64,000 bases of DNA from Turritopsis dohrnii (taxonomy: Eukaryota; Cnidaria; Hydrozoa; Anthoathecata; Oceaniidae): assembly GCA_027922465.2 (NCBI GenBank), contig BQMF02000009.1:496001-560000 (forward strand). The letters run 5' to 3'. Below the pieces are notes generated by a model. It was given only the letters and a program-made list of their open reading frames with translations. It was not told the DNA's origin and did not search any database. A program made the translations under genes and the position numbers. This document shows, one piece after another, positions 45,995 to 57,061 of this stretch (the stretch's first letter is position 1; every line of letters starts with the position of its first letter).

Positions 45995-46755
45995 TCTTTG
46001 CCGAATGAGCGACGAAGTTATTCCGTTTCCACTGAACGAATAAGTTCTAAGAAATAAGCGAAGAAATTATTCCGTTTCCACTGAACGAATAAGTTCTAAG
46101 AAATAAACGACGAAATTATTCCGCTTCCACTGAACGAATAAGTTCTAAGAAATAAGCGAAGAAATTATTCCGTTTCCACTGAAAGAATAAGTTCTAAGAA
46201 ATAAGCGACGAAATTATTCCGTTTCCACTGAACGAATAAGTTCTAAGAAATAAGCGAAGAAATTATTCCGTTTCCACTGAAAGAATAAGTTCTAAGAAAT
46301 AAGCGACGAAATTATTCCGCTTCCACTGAACGAATAAGTTCTAAGAAATAAGCGAAGAAATTATTCCGTTTCCACTGAAAGAATAAGTTCTAAGAAATAA
46401 GCGACGAAATTATTCCGTTTCCACTGAACGAATAAGTTCTAAGAAATAAGCGAAGAAATTATTCCGTTTCCACTGAAAGAATAAGTTCTAAGAAATAAGC
46501 GACGAAATTATTCCGTTTCCACTGAACGAATAAGTTCTAAGAAATAAGCGAAGAAATTATTCCGTTTCCACTGAAAGAATAAGTTCTAAGAAATAAGCGA
46601 CGAAATTATTCCGTTCCCACTGAACGAATAAGTTCTAAGAAATAAGCGACGAAATTATTCCGTTCCCACTGAACGAATAAGTTCTAAGAAATAAGCGACG
46701 AAATTATTCTGTTCCCACTGAACGAATAAGTTCTAAGAAATAAACGACGAACGTA
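45995..46755 (+). repeat. 49-bp satellite array, about 15 copies, dimeric higher-order pattern
   Basis: ttccgtttccactgaacgaa / taagttctaagaaataagcg repeats with a 49-bp period (starts at 46,021, 46,070, 46,119 and so on). In the central part monomers alternate: gcgacgaa with ctgaacga, then gcgaagaa with ctgaaaga, giving a 98-bp dimer. The last copies become uniform (ttcccactgaacgaa). Confidence 0.95.
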
Positions 46756-48405
46756 TTTTGCTTCAGTGGGAACTAAGCTTAACAGCCTATGACTACCCAG
46801 CCTATGATTACCCTCTAGATCTGCTGCTGCAGAAGTATATAAATATTTTGATTGATGACCTTAAGTTCTTTACAATAATGTTCCGCTTTGTTATTTAGAT
46901 CAACACGCATAGCAGATTCACCGTTGCTCGATCTACTACATTCTACACTGCTGATTAACCACGCAAAGTAAACCAGGCCTAAACTCTAGCCTATTTTTCC
47001 CATGAAAAACTTCTCCAAAACAGAGAGATGATGTTTTAAACTGAAAAGTTTTTGTTTTATTTTTAAACCGCTTGTTTTGCTTTTTTGTGCTTTACATATG
47101 ACGGGCTTATCATCATACAAAGTCACGATTCTCACTTTAAGCTTAGCTCACTAAAAATATACAGTAACATCGTTGTATCCTCAATGTTTTCCTTTTCCTA
47201 TAGACGTCGTTTTTGATAGATTGCCATTGCACGTCATATCATCCGTCATCGTTGAGAGGCGGATATTACAAGTCATAGATGAATCATTTTGACGCCTTCA
47301 TTCAAATGGCACTAATTAAGAACTTTTCTTATATCTTTTTTAGAATTTTTATTATTTGCGTGCAACTCCTCCGTTGATGTTTTATTTTTTTTTTTGAAAG
47401 TCTATTAAAATGCTAGTTTGTTATTAAGAATGCGAAGGAGTGCTTAACAACTATTTCTCATAGATTTCACCACTATTTTAATAAGTACATTATATGAGCT
47501 ATTATGATGAAGTGTTCGATTCAGCAGAACATTTTGTGAAGGTAAAGTAATTCTTGTTATATGGGGTTCAACAAATAGGCGGCGTGGTTAGATGGTGAAA
47601 AAAGATAATAAAACGGAAGAGGAGTAAATATGACCTGAATAATATGTGTGCATGAATCTTACGTCCTCCCTACAAAAAACTATATTCTTAATGCATGAGT
47701 TTTGACAAGGTGTATTTTTGAAAGCAGCAACCTTAAGTACGTTGAAAAGTTTTTAAAAATCCTGAGAATTCCCACCAAAATAGGCTACTTCATTCCATCC
47801 ATAAACCGATTTTGTTATATCAACTGATTTTTTTTATTTTTTGAAAAGTTTTTATTTATTATATCGCCAAACAGAAGAACTTGAACTCATTTCAAATTTT
47901 CTGATCGCTCTGCGGACAGGAACGGAAAAGAAAAGACAAATTAGCGAAAGAACCAATCACAATCCGCGGAAAATTTTCCAGATGTGTTTTCTAGAATTAT
48001 CGGAAATCTGCTTTAAAAGAACCACACACACTATGCTATAGAGGCTTTATATTTAGTCAGAACTATTAATTGCTATAATGACATTGGCCAAAAGTGTAGG
48101 ATTGAGAATAACAGTTTTTCGTAGATTTGCATCCAAGGTTGCGTTATGATATCGAATAATCTTTTACCGCCTTGTCTCACATATTATTTCATCAAGATTG
48201 TTAATTTCTTGAAATTCTATTTTTACTTAGAAATTTCTCTTAGTTTTCCATTGATGTTAAGTGATGCTAAGGTATCATCTCAATCAAAGTTTCGGTTTCT
48301 CGTACGAAATAATCCGGACCCGCTACAAATCTGCCTTTGTGTTAAGGGTTACAAAACTAAAGGACATTATAGCATCAACAGAAGCTATGTTAATTGATTT
48401 CAACA
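46756..48405 (+). other. Intergenic region upstream of GPCR 2
   Basis: No gene recognised. Open frames at 47,841-48,041 and 48,146-48,397 lack domains. Non-coding first exon(s) of GPCR 2 may lie here, because its coding exon is preceded by a splice acceptor. Confidence 0.35.
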
Positions 48406-48437
48406 ATGTTTTTAATATTTTAGGTTAAACATTGAAA

Positions 48438-49727
48438 ATGCAGTTCTCCGACAGCAGCTCACTAAGTTCTTTCCATCGGAACTTAACCAATAGAACACCA
48501 GGCCCAAAAATGCCACCAAAACCTCTACCAGGTCCAACTGATGAACAAATTCTGAAACGATCGATTGATTTATCGTTTGGATTAATAGTCATGCTTTTGA
48601 ATGTAGCAGAGATCATCATAATTTCCAGAACAAAGAAGAAAATGAAGTACCAATTGTTAATTCTTAGCTTATCTGTTACTGACATGTTATTTGGGTTGTC
48701 CAATTCTGTTGTGTCATGCATTTATTTATCACGAAATGCAAAAAACGAAGAAGTATTAGAGATTACATACACTACATATTTTTATTTTGTTTTGAATTCT
48801 ATTTTACATTTGATATGGATAGCACTAGATCGATTATGGGCTGTTTATAAACCATTTCAACACAGAGTCATTATGACGAGAAAAAAGATTTATATAGCCA
48901 TTGGTGCTATTTGGTTTGCTTCAACTGTTACAGCTGTTTCTTTGTACCTGGCCGACGAGTTTTCTGAAGCTTTTACGGAAACTGAAAAAGGTATAACTTT
49001 CCTTAATGTCACAATTAATGGTACAGATTATGATAATACAACAACCTTAACTCTGGTAACAACGGCACCTGTTGCTGGCTTTATCAAACATGGAGATCCT
49101 TTACCAAAAGCAACAAGAGCAGTGATAGCATTATGGTCAACCACGACTCCAAAATCACCAATGTCTCCAAAGTCACCAAAATCCCCGCGTTCACCAAAAT
49201 CTCCAAGACAACGAAAACCTCCCAAGCACCGTTTAGTTCCAAGGGTTCGTTTAAATAAAAAGAATATGTATAAACAGTTGATGACGTCAGTGCTGTCGGT
49301 ATTCATTATAGTTGCAGACATGATATTGCTGTGCGTTTATGTCGTGATTATTTATCTCCTTAATAGAACAAAAAAAGTTCCTGTAAAAACTGCTACTGAC
49401 ACTGAAGATCGTGTGTCCATTATTTGTTTGTTAATTGCTGGCAGTTTCATCCTTTTCACACTACCATACGCACTAGCAAGATTCATGTCAGGCCAGATTC
49501 CATTATGGGCGAACTTGATTTTAGTTTTAAACAGTGGTGTGAACAGTATTTTATATTTCTTTCGAGGTAAATGCGAGAAGTGGCAAAGTAAACTGGAAAA
49601 GAAACAATATGCTACAGCCAGTTCGAACTTATCAACCACACCATTATCAACACCTGTGCAAGTCAGAAAGGAAGAAACTCCTAGACCATTCGTGGCTGAA
49701 AATAGAAAACTAACTTCACAGTTTTGA
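48438..49727 (+). CDS. Rhodopsin-like orphan GPCR, paralogue 2
   Basis: 429 residues from the ATG at 48,438, 15 bp after an acceptor (tttttaatattttag). The membrane core is nearly identical to paralogue 1: LSVTDMLFGLSNSV in TM2, ALDRLWAVYKPFQH after TM3, WFASTVTAVSLYLAD in TM4 and NSILYFFRGKCEKW at the end of TM7. The N-terminus has sequon N17 (LTNRT). The TM4-TM5 loop is the longest of the five (about 115 residues), with NVTINGT and a repetitive basic proline-rich run (KSPKSPRSPKSP). There is no cysteine in the loop or at the start of TM3. A polyadenylation-type AATAAA lies at 49,745. The repeated SPK units look like slippage-driven expansion. Same presumed role as paralogue 1. Confidence 0.9.
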   Translation: MQFSDSSSLSSFHRNLTNRTPGPKMPPKPLPGPTDEQILKRSIDLSFGLIVMLLNVAEIIIISRTKKKMKYQLLILSLSVTDMLFGLSNSVVSCIYLSRNAKNEEVLEITYTTYFYFVLNSILHLIWIALDRLWAVYKPFQHRVIMTRKKIYIAIGAIWFASTVTAVSLYLADEFSEAFTETEKGITFLNVTINGTDYDNTTTLTLVTTAPVAGFIKHGDPLPKATRAVIALWSTTTPKSPMSPKSPKSPRSPKSPRQRKPPKHRLVPRVRLNKKNMYKQLMTSVLSVFIIVADMILLCVYVVIIYLLNRTKKVPVKTATDTEDRVSIICLLIAGSFILFTLPYALARFMSGQIPLWANLILVLNSGVNSILYFFRGKCEKWQSKLEKKQYATASSNLSTTPLSTPVQVRKEETPRPFVAENRKLTSQF

Positions 49728-50110
49728 TAAGAGAATTTACAATTAATAAAAGTGTTCTTCATAAAACATGTATTAAGAAAAAACGCTAATTCAGTTGTTT
49801 CCTAATATTCAAAGTATTTGTGTATCTTTTGACCTCATTTAGGGCCTTTATGTTGATGGATTTTTTTCGATATTTCCTAATAAAGGAATAGATTTTTACT
49901 TAATGGACATATTTTTCACTTATACCTTGTCATTAATTTTAGTTCAATCACGGAACTGTCAGTTAAACCGGGAAATTTATCTCACGCATTTTGTATGCTT
50001 TCAATTTTTCAGTTATTTTATTTTAAATTATTTTAATTATTGGAATTTTAAATTTTGGTGATCAGGAATGTCAGTAGAAAACTCTATTCCTTTATCACCG
50101 TAAGTTACAA
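49728..50110 (+). other. Spacer between GPCR 2 and the GPCR relic
   Basis: AT-rich, 3'UTR of GPCR 2 at its start, nothing else recognised. Confidence 0.35.
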
Positions 50111-50111
50111 T

Positions 50112-50285
50112 ATGGACGACATAGCTAACTTTCTTGGTCGAAATTACTCTGGATTATTAACGCCTTTAGCGGGGTTCGCTTTGGCTATCAACGCCATTGA
50201 GTTACTTACGTTATTAAAAAATAAAATAAAAAATTATGAATTGAAGCTAACTAAATATTTCTTTCATTTAGGGTTAAACATTGTG
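50112..50285 (+). pseudogene. GPCR N-terminal relic (TM1 and first loop only)
   Basis: Frame from the ATG at 50,112: MDDIANFLGRNYSG, then a hydrophobic TM1-like segment (LAGFALAINAIELLTLL) and KNKIKNYELKL, the pattern of TM1 plus intracellular loop 1 of class A receptors. The LSxxD motif of TM2 does not follow. Just after it, ttcatttagggttaaacatt resembles the acceptor and first exon bases of GPCR 2 (atattttaggttaaacatt). It appears to be a truncated member of a related but distinct receptor lineage. Confidence 0.5.
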
Positions 50286-50736
50286 TGGCATATTCGAAAA
50301 ACCAAGGGGTTTCGTGACAGTAATTTTTTATACAATTGCATATGCTTTTCATTTAGTTTCTCAACTCCCCACAATTTCGCCACTGATTCATCACATTCGT
50401 TTAGTTTACAGAATTCAGTCTAGTTAAAGTGCTGAAAGTTTAACACTTAGTTGCGAATAGAAACACAAGGAGTGTTTCTTCCTATGTATTTTAAATTCTT
50501 AACTTTACTGACATCATAAAAAAATCGATCACTCTCACGTCTTGCATTCAGCAGTATGTCATTTAGTACGTTGCATCATCAGCAGAAAGGTTTTGATTAA
50601 ATCTCAAAAAGTAATGAAAGAAGATCATGAACACACGTAATTTTCTAGTACACTACACCTTGCGAAAATAGTAATGCAATCTTATAACCTTTTTTAGACT
50701 CGAGAGAAAACAAACAAACGGGACGAATTATCAAAC

Positions 50737-51924
50737 ATGCGGTCGTTGCAACAATCATCCACACTTGCATTTATTCGAAACTCTACGAACAAAACTTTAC
50801 AGCCAACTGTAGAAGCTGATGCATCACTTAGGCAAACTAACGAAGAAATTATGAAACGATCGGTTGATTTATCATTTGGATTAATAGTCATGCTTTTGAA
50901 TATTGCAGAAATCATCATAATTTCCAGAACAAAGAAGAAAATGAAGTACCAATTATTAATTCTTAGCTTATCTGTTACTGACATGTTATTTGGGTTGTCC
51001 AACTCTGTTGTGTCATGCATCTATTTATCACGAAGTGCACAAAACGAAGAAATATTAGAGATTACACACTCTACATATTTTTATTTTGTTTTGAATTCTA
51101 TTTTACATTTGATATGGATAGCAGTCGATCGATTATGGGCTGTTTGTAAACCATTTCAACATAGAACCATTATGACGAAAAAAAAGACTTACATAGCGAT
51201 TGGTGTGATGTGGTTTGCTTCAACTGTTACAGCTATTTCTTTGTACTTGGCCGACGGGTTGTCTGAAGCATTTATGAAAACCGAACAAAGTATAACATAC
51301 GTGAATGTCACAATTAATGGTACTGACGTCAATTTAACGACAACCCTTGGTACTGAAATCAATTTAACGACAACTTTAAATCCTGTGACAACCACATCTT
51401 TTGACTTTGTACAAAACATTACTACGGCACTACCTTGGTCACCTACGAAACTCCCTCAACGTCGCTTAGTCCCTCGTTTGAAAGTGACCAAAACGAACGT
51501 TTATCATGAGCTTATGACGTCAGTGTTATCAGTATTCATTATTATTGCAGATGTGACTTTGTTATATCTTTATGGCATGATCATTTATTTGATCCAAAAA
51601 ACAGGAAAAATTCCGTTAAAATCTGATTCCGACACTGAGGACCGTGTGTCGATTATTTGCTTGTTAATTGCTGGCAGTTTCATCCTTTTCACATTACCAT
51701 ACGCACTAGCAAGATTCGTGACAGGCCAGATTTCATTATGGGCGAACTTGATTTTAGTTTCAAACAGTGGTTTGAACAGTATTTTATATTTCTTCCGGGG
51801 TAAATGTGAGAAATGGCAAAGCAAATTGGAAAAGAGGCGAAATGTAATAGCCACCTCAAACATATCTGCCACACTTTTATCAACTCCATGTGAAGTAAGA
51901 AGGGAAACAAACTTTAGTCTATAA
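50737..51924 (+). CDS. Rhodopsin-like orphan GPCR, paralogue 3
   Basis: 395 residues; ATG 38 bp after the acceptor aaccttttttag. The N-terminus carries two sequons (RNSTNKT). The TM core is as in paralogue 1, but TM3 ends AVDRLWAVCKPFQH. The TM4-TM5 loop is closely related to that of paralogue 1 (NVTINGTDVNLTTTLGTEIN) yet lacks its RPPKPTKPP part, so 1 and 3 are the closest pair. TM7 ends NSGLNSILYFFRGK. The tail is shorter, and a downstream frame still resembles the C-terminal end of other paralogues, suggesting the stop at 51,922 is an earlier truncation. AATAAA lies at 51,941. Confidence 0.9.
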   Translation: MRSLQQSSTLAFIRNSTNKTLQPTVEADASLRQTNEEIMKRSVDLSFGLIVMLLNIAEIIIISRTKKKMKYQLLILSLSVTDMLFGLSNSVVSCIYLSRSAQNEEILEITHSTYFYFVLNSILHLIWIAVDRLWAVCKPFQHRTIMTKKKTYIAIGVMWFASTVTAISLYLADGLSEAFMKTEQSITYVNVTINGTDVNLTTTLGTEINLTTTLNPVTTTSFDFVQNITTALPWSPTKLPQRRLVPRLKVTKTNVYHELMTSVLSVFIIIADVTLLYLYGMIIYLIQKTGKIPLKSDSDTEDRVSIICLLIAGSFILFTLPYALARFVTGQISLWANLILVSNSGLNSILYFFRGKCEKWQSKLEKRRNVIATSNISATLLSTPCEVRRETNFSL

Positions 51925-52960
51925 ATAGAATAGTGGCTATAAATAAAAAAGTTAAATTCACAATTTTGATAAAAGAATTTTGAGGCTGAGATTTTGTGAA
52001 AATGTTTGCTCTGGCGTTCTTTTAGAACATTTATTTTGTTAAAAGCACTATACAAGAATTAATAATTAATATATTTTTGAAACTGACTTTTACAGTTTAA
52101 CATTGATATGGTACTTGAATAACTTTACATTTGGTAATAGCGTGTATTGAGAATTACTTTCTCCGAATATTTACTTTGAAAGATACCTTTATCATTTAAT
52201 ATATATGAATATTCAAATATGCAAAATGCACCTTTCACGAATCGGATCTACTGAGATCTTCATGCTCCCAACCATTAAAGGTCGTATATATTCATGGTAA
52301 TCTACTTGAATATGGAGTATATGTCTAATTTGTGGAGGAATTTGTATAAAGAAAAACAACGAAGATAATGGATTTTCTAAGCATATTTGAATTTAGCTTC
52401 TTTGTGTCAACATTTGAAATATTTCTATCTTGGCGTACGCGTAAACTGGAATTTCTATTATTTTCTTACATAACAGAAATCTAAAGTTATTGATAAAGAG
52501 ATGATTAGTGAAACAGCAATATACATAGAAACTAGACAAAACAAAATGATTAGGATCAATATGCCATTTAAACAGAAATTCGAGCGAAGTCTATAAAAGT
52601 TGTGCTTTATTCCGCCATATGCCAGGATATCTATTACGTTTTCGTCTACCTAGAAGCTATCTATGTCTCATCTCCACATAGCAACTTCGGGAGGGGGCGT
52701 AGTTACCAAAATAGAAAATAAGGAAACGTTAAAACTTCATGGCATTTTCAAGCAATTAAAGTATGAAGTCGCTTCTTCAAACATGATCATCCATAGATCA
52801 ACAAATGTAACAATACATCCAACTATTTCAGTTCAAATTCCGATATGTCTCATTATTATCAATTCTTCTTACTATATTGAGTTGCTATATTCAAAAATGA
52901 AGCAGAACTGATTTAAATTAATTACTTGTTTTAGAGCTTAAAGAAAGCTATCCATATTAA
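51925..52960 (+). other. Spacer between GPCR 3 and GPCR 4
   Basis: No gene recognised. An 82-residue open frame at 52,663-52,911 has no domain, but a 5'UTR exon of GPCR 4 could lie in this interval. Confidence 0.35.
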
Positions 52961-52962
52961 AA

Positions 52963-54150
52963 ATGAATTTGCTACAAACATCTACACCTGGATTGATCCA
53001 TCGCTACACTAAAGAACCACTTGGACCAACTGATGAACAAATTATGAAACGATCCATAGAATTATCGTTTGGTGTAATAGTCATGTTTTTGAATGTAGCA
53101 GAGATCATCATAATTGCTAAAACAAAGACCAAAATGAAGTATCAGTTGTTAATTCTTAGCTTATCTGTTACTGACATGTTATTTGGGTTGTCCAATTCTG
53201 TTGTGTCATGCATTTATTTATCACGAAGTGCACAAAACGAAGAAGTATTAGAGATTACATACACTACATATTTCTATTTTGTTTTGAATTCTATTTTACA
53301 TTTGATATGGATAGCACTAGATCGATTATGGGCTGTTTATAAACCATTTCAACATAGAGTTATTATGACAAGAAAAAAAATTTACATAGCTATTGGAGGA
53401 ATATGGTTTGTTTCCACAGTTACAGCTCTTTCTTTGGTTGCAGCCGATAAATTGACTGAAGCATTTACGAAAACTGAACACACTGTAATATACTTGAATA
53501 TCGGAATGAACTGGACTGAAATTGACTATACGACAACTTCAGATCCATTAAGTTGGAAACCTATTGACATTATCAATCGGAAAGTTTGTTCTACTACAAC
53601 TCCAAAGAAAAGGTCTCCAAAGACATCAAGATCACCAACCACCACGAAATCTCCCAAAAATACCACAATAACCAAAAATATAATATCTATAGAGAATGAA
53701 TATGGAGAATTGATGTCATTGGTGTTGTCAGTATTCATCATTATTGCAGATGTAATTTTGTTATTCCTCTATATCATGATTATTTATCTGATTCGAAGAA
53801 CAGGAAAGATTCCATTAAAATCTGGTTCCGAAACTGAGGATCGTGTGTCGATTATTTGTTTGTTAATTGCTGGGAGCTTCATTCTTTTCACACTACCATA
53901 CGCACTGGCAAAGTTCTTAACAAACCATATTACCTTATGGGCAAACTTGATTTTAGTTTCAAACAGTGGTGTGAACAGTATCTTATATTTTTTTCGTGGT
54001 AGATGCGAGAAGTGGCAAAGCAAATTTGAAAAGAAACGAATCGTTAATTCTACTTCTAACGTACCCGTTGTTACGTTATCAACATTTTCTCAAGTAAAAG
54101 GAGAAGACCCTAGTCCTTATTTGGCAGAAAGCAGGAAGTTCGCTACGTAG
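52963..54150 (+). CDS. Rhodopsin-like orphan GPCR, paralogue 4
   Basis: 395 residues; ATG 28 bp after acceptor aattacttgttttag. The core motifs are conserved (SVTDMLFGLSNSV, ALDRLWAVYKPFQH, FILFTLPYALAKF, NSGVNSILYFFRGR). The first intracellular loop differs slightly (AKTKTKMKYQ). The TM4-TM5 loop (about 90 residues) is unlike the others: one sequon (NWT), a lone cysteine (RKVCSTTTPKK) and a Thr/Pro/Lys-rich part (RSPTTTKSPKNTT). The lone cysteine has no TM3 partner. Present in tandem with paralogues 3 and 5 on the same strand. Confidence 0.9.
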   Translation: MNLLQTSTPGLIHRYTKEPLGPTDEQIMKRSIELSFGVIVMFLNVAEIIIIAKTKTKMKYQLLILSLSVTDMLFGLSNSVVSCIYLSRSAQNEEVLEITYTTYFYFVLNSILHLIWIALDRLWAVYKPFQHRVIMTRKKIYIAIGGIWFVSTVTALSLVAADKLTEAFTKTEHTVIYLNIGMNWTEIDYTTTSDPLSWKPIDIINRKVCSTTTPKKRSPKTSRSPTTTKSPKNTTITKNIISIENEYGELMSLVLSVFIIIADVILLFLYIMIIYLIRRTGKIPLKSGSETEDRVSIICLLIAGSFILFTLPYALAKFLTNHITLWANLILVSNSGVNSILYFFRGRCEKWQSKFEKKRIVNSTSNVPVVTLSTFSQVKGEDPSPYLAESRKFAT

Positions 54151-55940
54151 TTACGACAAAAAGGTGGAACGCTTCCATTCTGTGAAAGTGTATATTTTGA
54201 ATTTCTAATTTGAATCTTTTAAAGTTATTTTCATTGCTGAACATATGAGTGTTTTAATTTATAAGTCCGATGTTTACTGTTTGTTATTTATATAACTTAA
54301 CAATTAGTTTGTGAGATATAGCTATGCATTGAAATATTTAAGCGCATGGCATACTTTGGCATTTATATTCATTAATTGGGTTATTGCTTATCCAAGACCT
54401 CAAAAGACAACTACTACCGATATTCATCGAAGCAAGAAAGTATAAAAATGGCAGTAGCTTCCAAACAGTTAAGAACTGCGTAATTAACAATAGTTAGTTG
54501 TCTCAATGCAATGTGTCCTGATGTAATTTATGAATAAGAATTTGGTTTGCAAAGGTTTATAACAAGGCCCTCTAATATTTCCGGTGACACTCTGAGTCAG
54601 ATCATTGCACTTAATTGTACACAAAATTGTCATTATTTAAACATTCGTCTCTCATCCATCAGCGTCTCTTGTTTCTTCAAGATTTCTTTCTTTGGTCGTA
54701 ACAGTTGTCGCTGAACATATATATCTGAACTTTTGTATGAAAAACAAAAGAGAACATTGAAATGAAAATATCAAAAATAAAACATTTCCTTTTTTTCATC
54801 TTCTTTCCTGTCTCAAAACCAATATTCCTTTGAAGCAAAATCTCTATAGTCTGAAACTTGGAGTTTACCGATCAGGATCTTTACTAAGGTTATTGGTTAC
54901 ATAAAGATACATTAGGTTTTCAGAATTGGTCAACATGATTAGTGAACTGATCGATCATTTATTTGTGTCCTTCTGACAATCATTCTGTTAGTATGGATTC
55001 TACTTTAGCACCACCTGTTTATGCACCCATAGTGATGTAATAGATCTCCATTCTCAAAGCCTTTACATTATTTGATTTTTCTAATTCGTTCTTTCAAAAT
55101 CCTATTATAAAATTGGAAATTAGAAAAAATTTTAGGATGTGCTTTGGAATACTCTTATAAAATTGTTTTTCATTGCCACACACAACTCCAGTTGTTCTCA
55201 AACATGAAAGGAATTTGTATGGTTTTCTCAATGTTATTATCTACCATATTCTATAAGGTTTTTATTTGTTATTAAATGGTTTTTAATGTTTTAACACACT
55301 GAAGTTTTAAGATTTGTTACTGATTCTGATTGGAAGTGAAGGATTAACATCGCAAATGATGCTGAGAAGAGATGGTATATTTTTCTTGCGGAGTATAGGT
55401 ATCAACACTAGTAACAGAACGCCAGTTTACAAGGCTTTTCATGAACCTTTACATTATTTTCATTTCCCTAACCCAGAGTGGCCATTCTCTTTCCGTCAAC
55501 TATGATAAGGAGCCGTTTTTTCAGCATCTTAAAAAAGCGACTGCGTTGTGCATACGTCATTTCATAAACAACGCCACCTTTGATCTTTACCAATTTGTTC
55601 TTGTTTCACATAATGATAATAACGTAATAATGACTTTTTCCTGTGCGATTAAGACATGTTATGTGCCATAGAAGTTTATGATATCCATTATGATGCAAAG
55701 CAACACGTAATAAAAATAATTATCGAAGCAATGTACTGATGGATAAAATTTTGAAGACATTTATTAATGAATTAATAATGATTCATTTACTAATTCAAGT
55801 CTTTGTTACGTTGAACACAATTTAAAAAAGTCCCACCCAGGCATACGATAAGTTCCCCTTTATTCAAATAATTGCTTAAATGACAAAATTAGGGTTTTGA
55901 GAAGATGTTGTACTAATTCAAACTTATATTTACAGATTTT
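54151..55940 (+). other. Spacer between GPCR 4 and GPCR 5
   Basis: No supported gene. Overlapping open frames at 55,314-55,505 and 55,441-55,671 have no recognised domain. Confidence 0.35.
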
Positions 55941-55951
55941 ATCATAACATT

Positions 55952-57061
55952 ATGCCGTCACATCAAACATCTGCACCTACATTCATGAAAAACGTTTCAA
56001 GAATAATAGTAGTATCAACTGATTCAGCTGACGAACTAGTGAGAAAAGGAGCGATTGATTTATCGTTTAGTCTAATAGTCATATTTTTGAATATAGCAGA
56101 GATCATCATAATTTCCAGAACAAAGAAGAAAATGAAGTATCAGTTGTTAATTCTTAGCTTATCTGTTACTGACATGTTATTTGGATTGTCCAGCTCTTTG
56201 ATATCTTGCATGTACTTTTCTGAAAGTTTACTAACATTAAACAAGATTGCAAGTCATACATACTTATATTTTATCTTGAATTCAATTTTACATCAGATAC
56301 GTATAGCAGTCGATCGATTATGGACTGTTTATAAGCCGTTTCAACATAAGGTCATTATGACGAGAAAAAAGATTTATATAGCCATTGGTACTATTTGGTT
56401 TGCTTCAACTGTTACAGCTGTTTCTTTGTACTTGTTCGATGAATTGTTTGGCGTGTTTACCAAAACAGGTACTGCCATAAAAATTTCTGACATAAAGAGT
56501 CAGAGAGTTTCTTCAACGTGGCATCCGAAGACATCTACAGCACAAACATTCCCGAAATCCCGAAATCTTCCCGGTATCTTGATCACTACTAAGGAGTATA
56601 CCGATGTATATTTAATGATGTTAGTATTGTCAGTAGTCATCATTATCGCAGATGTGATTTTGTTATTTCTCTATATCATGATTATTTATCTGATTCGAAA
56701 AACAGGGAAAATTCCATCAAAGTCGGATTCCGGAACTGAGGATCGTGTGACAATTATCTGTCTGTTAATTGCTGGAAGCTTTATTCTTTTCACATTGCCA
56801 TACGCACTAACAAGATTCCTTCCAATCCCAATTGTTTTATGGGTCAACTTGATTTTAATTTCAAACAGTGGTTTAAACAGTATTTTATATTTCTTTCGAG
56901 GTAAATGTAAGAAGTGGCAAAGCAAATTGGAAAAGAAAAGAGTTGTTATGAATAATAACGCACAAGTTGTATTGTTATCAACGCCTTGTCAAACCAAAAG
57001 AGAAGCGAACACTTGCATTCATGTGGATGAAAACAAAAACCTAGCTTCACATTTTTGTTAA
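55952..57061 (+). CDS. Rhodopsin-like orphan GPCR, paralogue 5
   Basis: 369 residues; ATG 16 bp after acceptor cttatatttacag. It is the most diverged member: the end of TM2 and the first outer loop differ (SSLISCMYFSESLLTLNKIA), and TM3 reads LNSILHQIRIAVDRLWTVYK with charged residues where the others have LIW. TM6-TM7 reads FTLPYALTRFLPIPIVLWVN. The TM4-TM5 loop is the shortest (about 65 residues) and lacks the NVTINGT sequons. There is no TM3 cysteine. It is at the distal end of the array, consistent with an older duplicate or relaxed constraint. Confidence 0.88.
   Translation: MPSHQTSAPTFMKNVSRIIVVSTDSADELVRKGAIDLSFSLIVIFLNIAEIIIISRTKKKMKYQLLILSLSVTDMLFGLSSSLISCMYFSESLLTLNKIASHTYLYFILNSILHQIRIAVDRLWTVYKPFQHKVIMTRKKIYIAIGTIWFASTVTAVSLYLFDELFGVFTKTGTAIKISDIKSQRVSSTWHPKTSTAQTFPKSRNLPGILITTKEYTDVYLMMLVLSVVIIIADVILLFLYIMIIYLIRKTGKIPSKSDSGTEDRVTIICLLIAGSFILFTLPYALTRFLPIPIVLWVNLILISNSGLNSILYFFRGKCKKWQSKLEKKRVVMNNNAQVVLLSTPCQTKREANTCIHVDENKNLASHFC

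Noticed and set aside
4130..46755. Regularly spaced repeats as CRISPR arrays
   Set aside because: The 128-bp and 49-bp arrays have no unique spacers between repeats, and the DNA is eukaryotic with introns.
15196..54023. Minus-strand open frames opposite each GPCR gene (such as MHDTTELDNPNNMSVTDKLR)
   Set aside because: They are shadows of the conserved receptor coding sequence and recur only because the plus-strand sequence is conserved.
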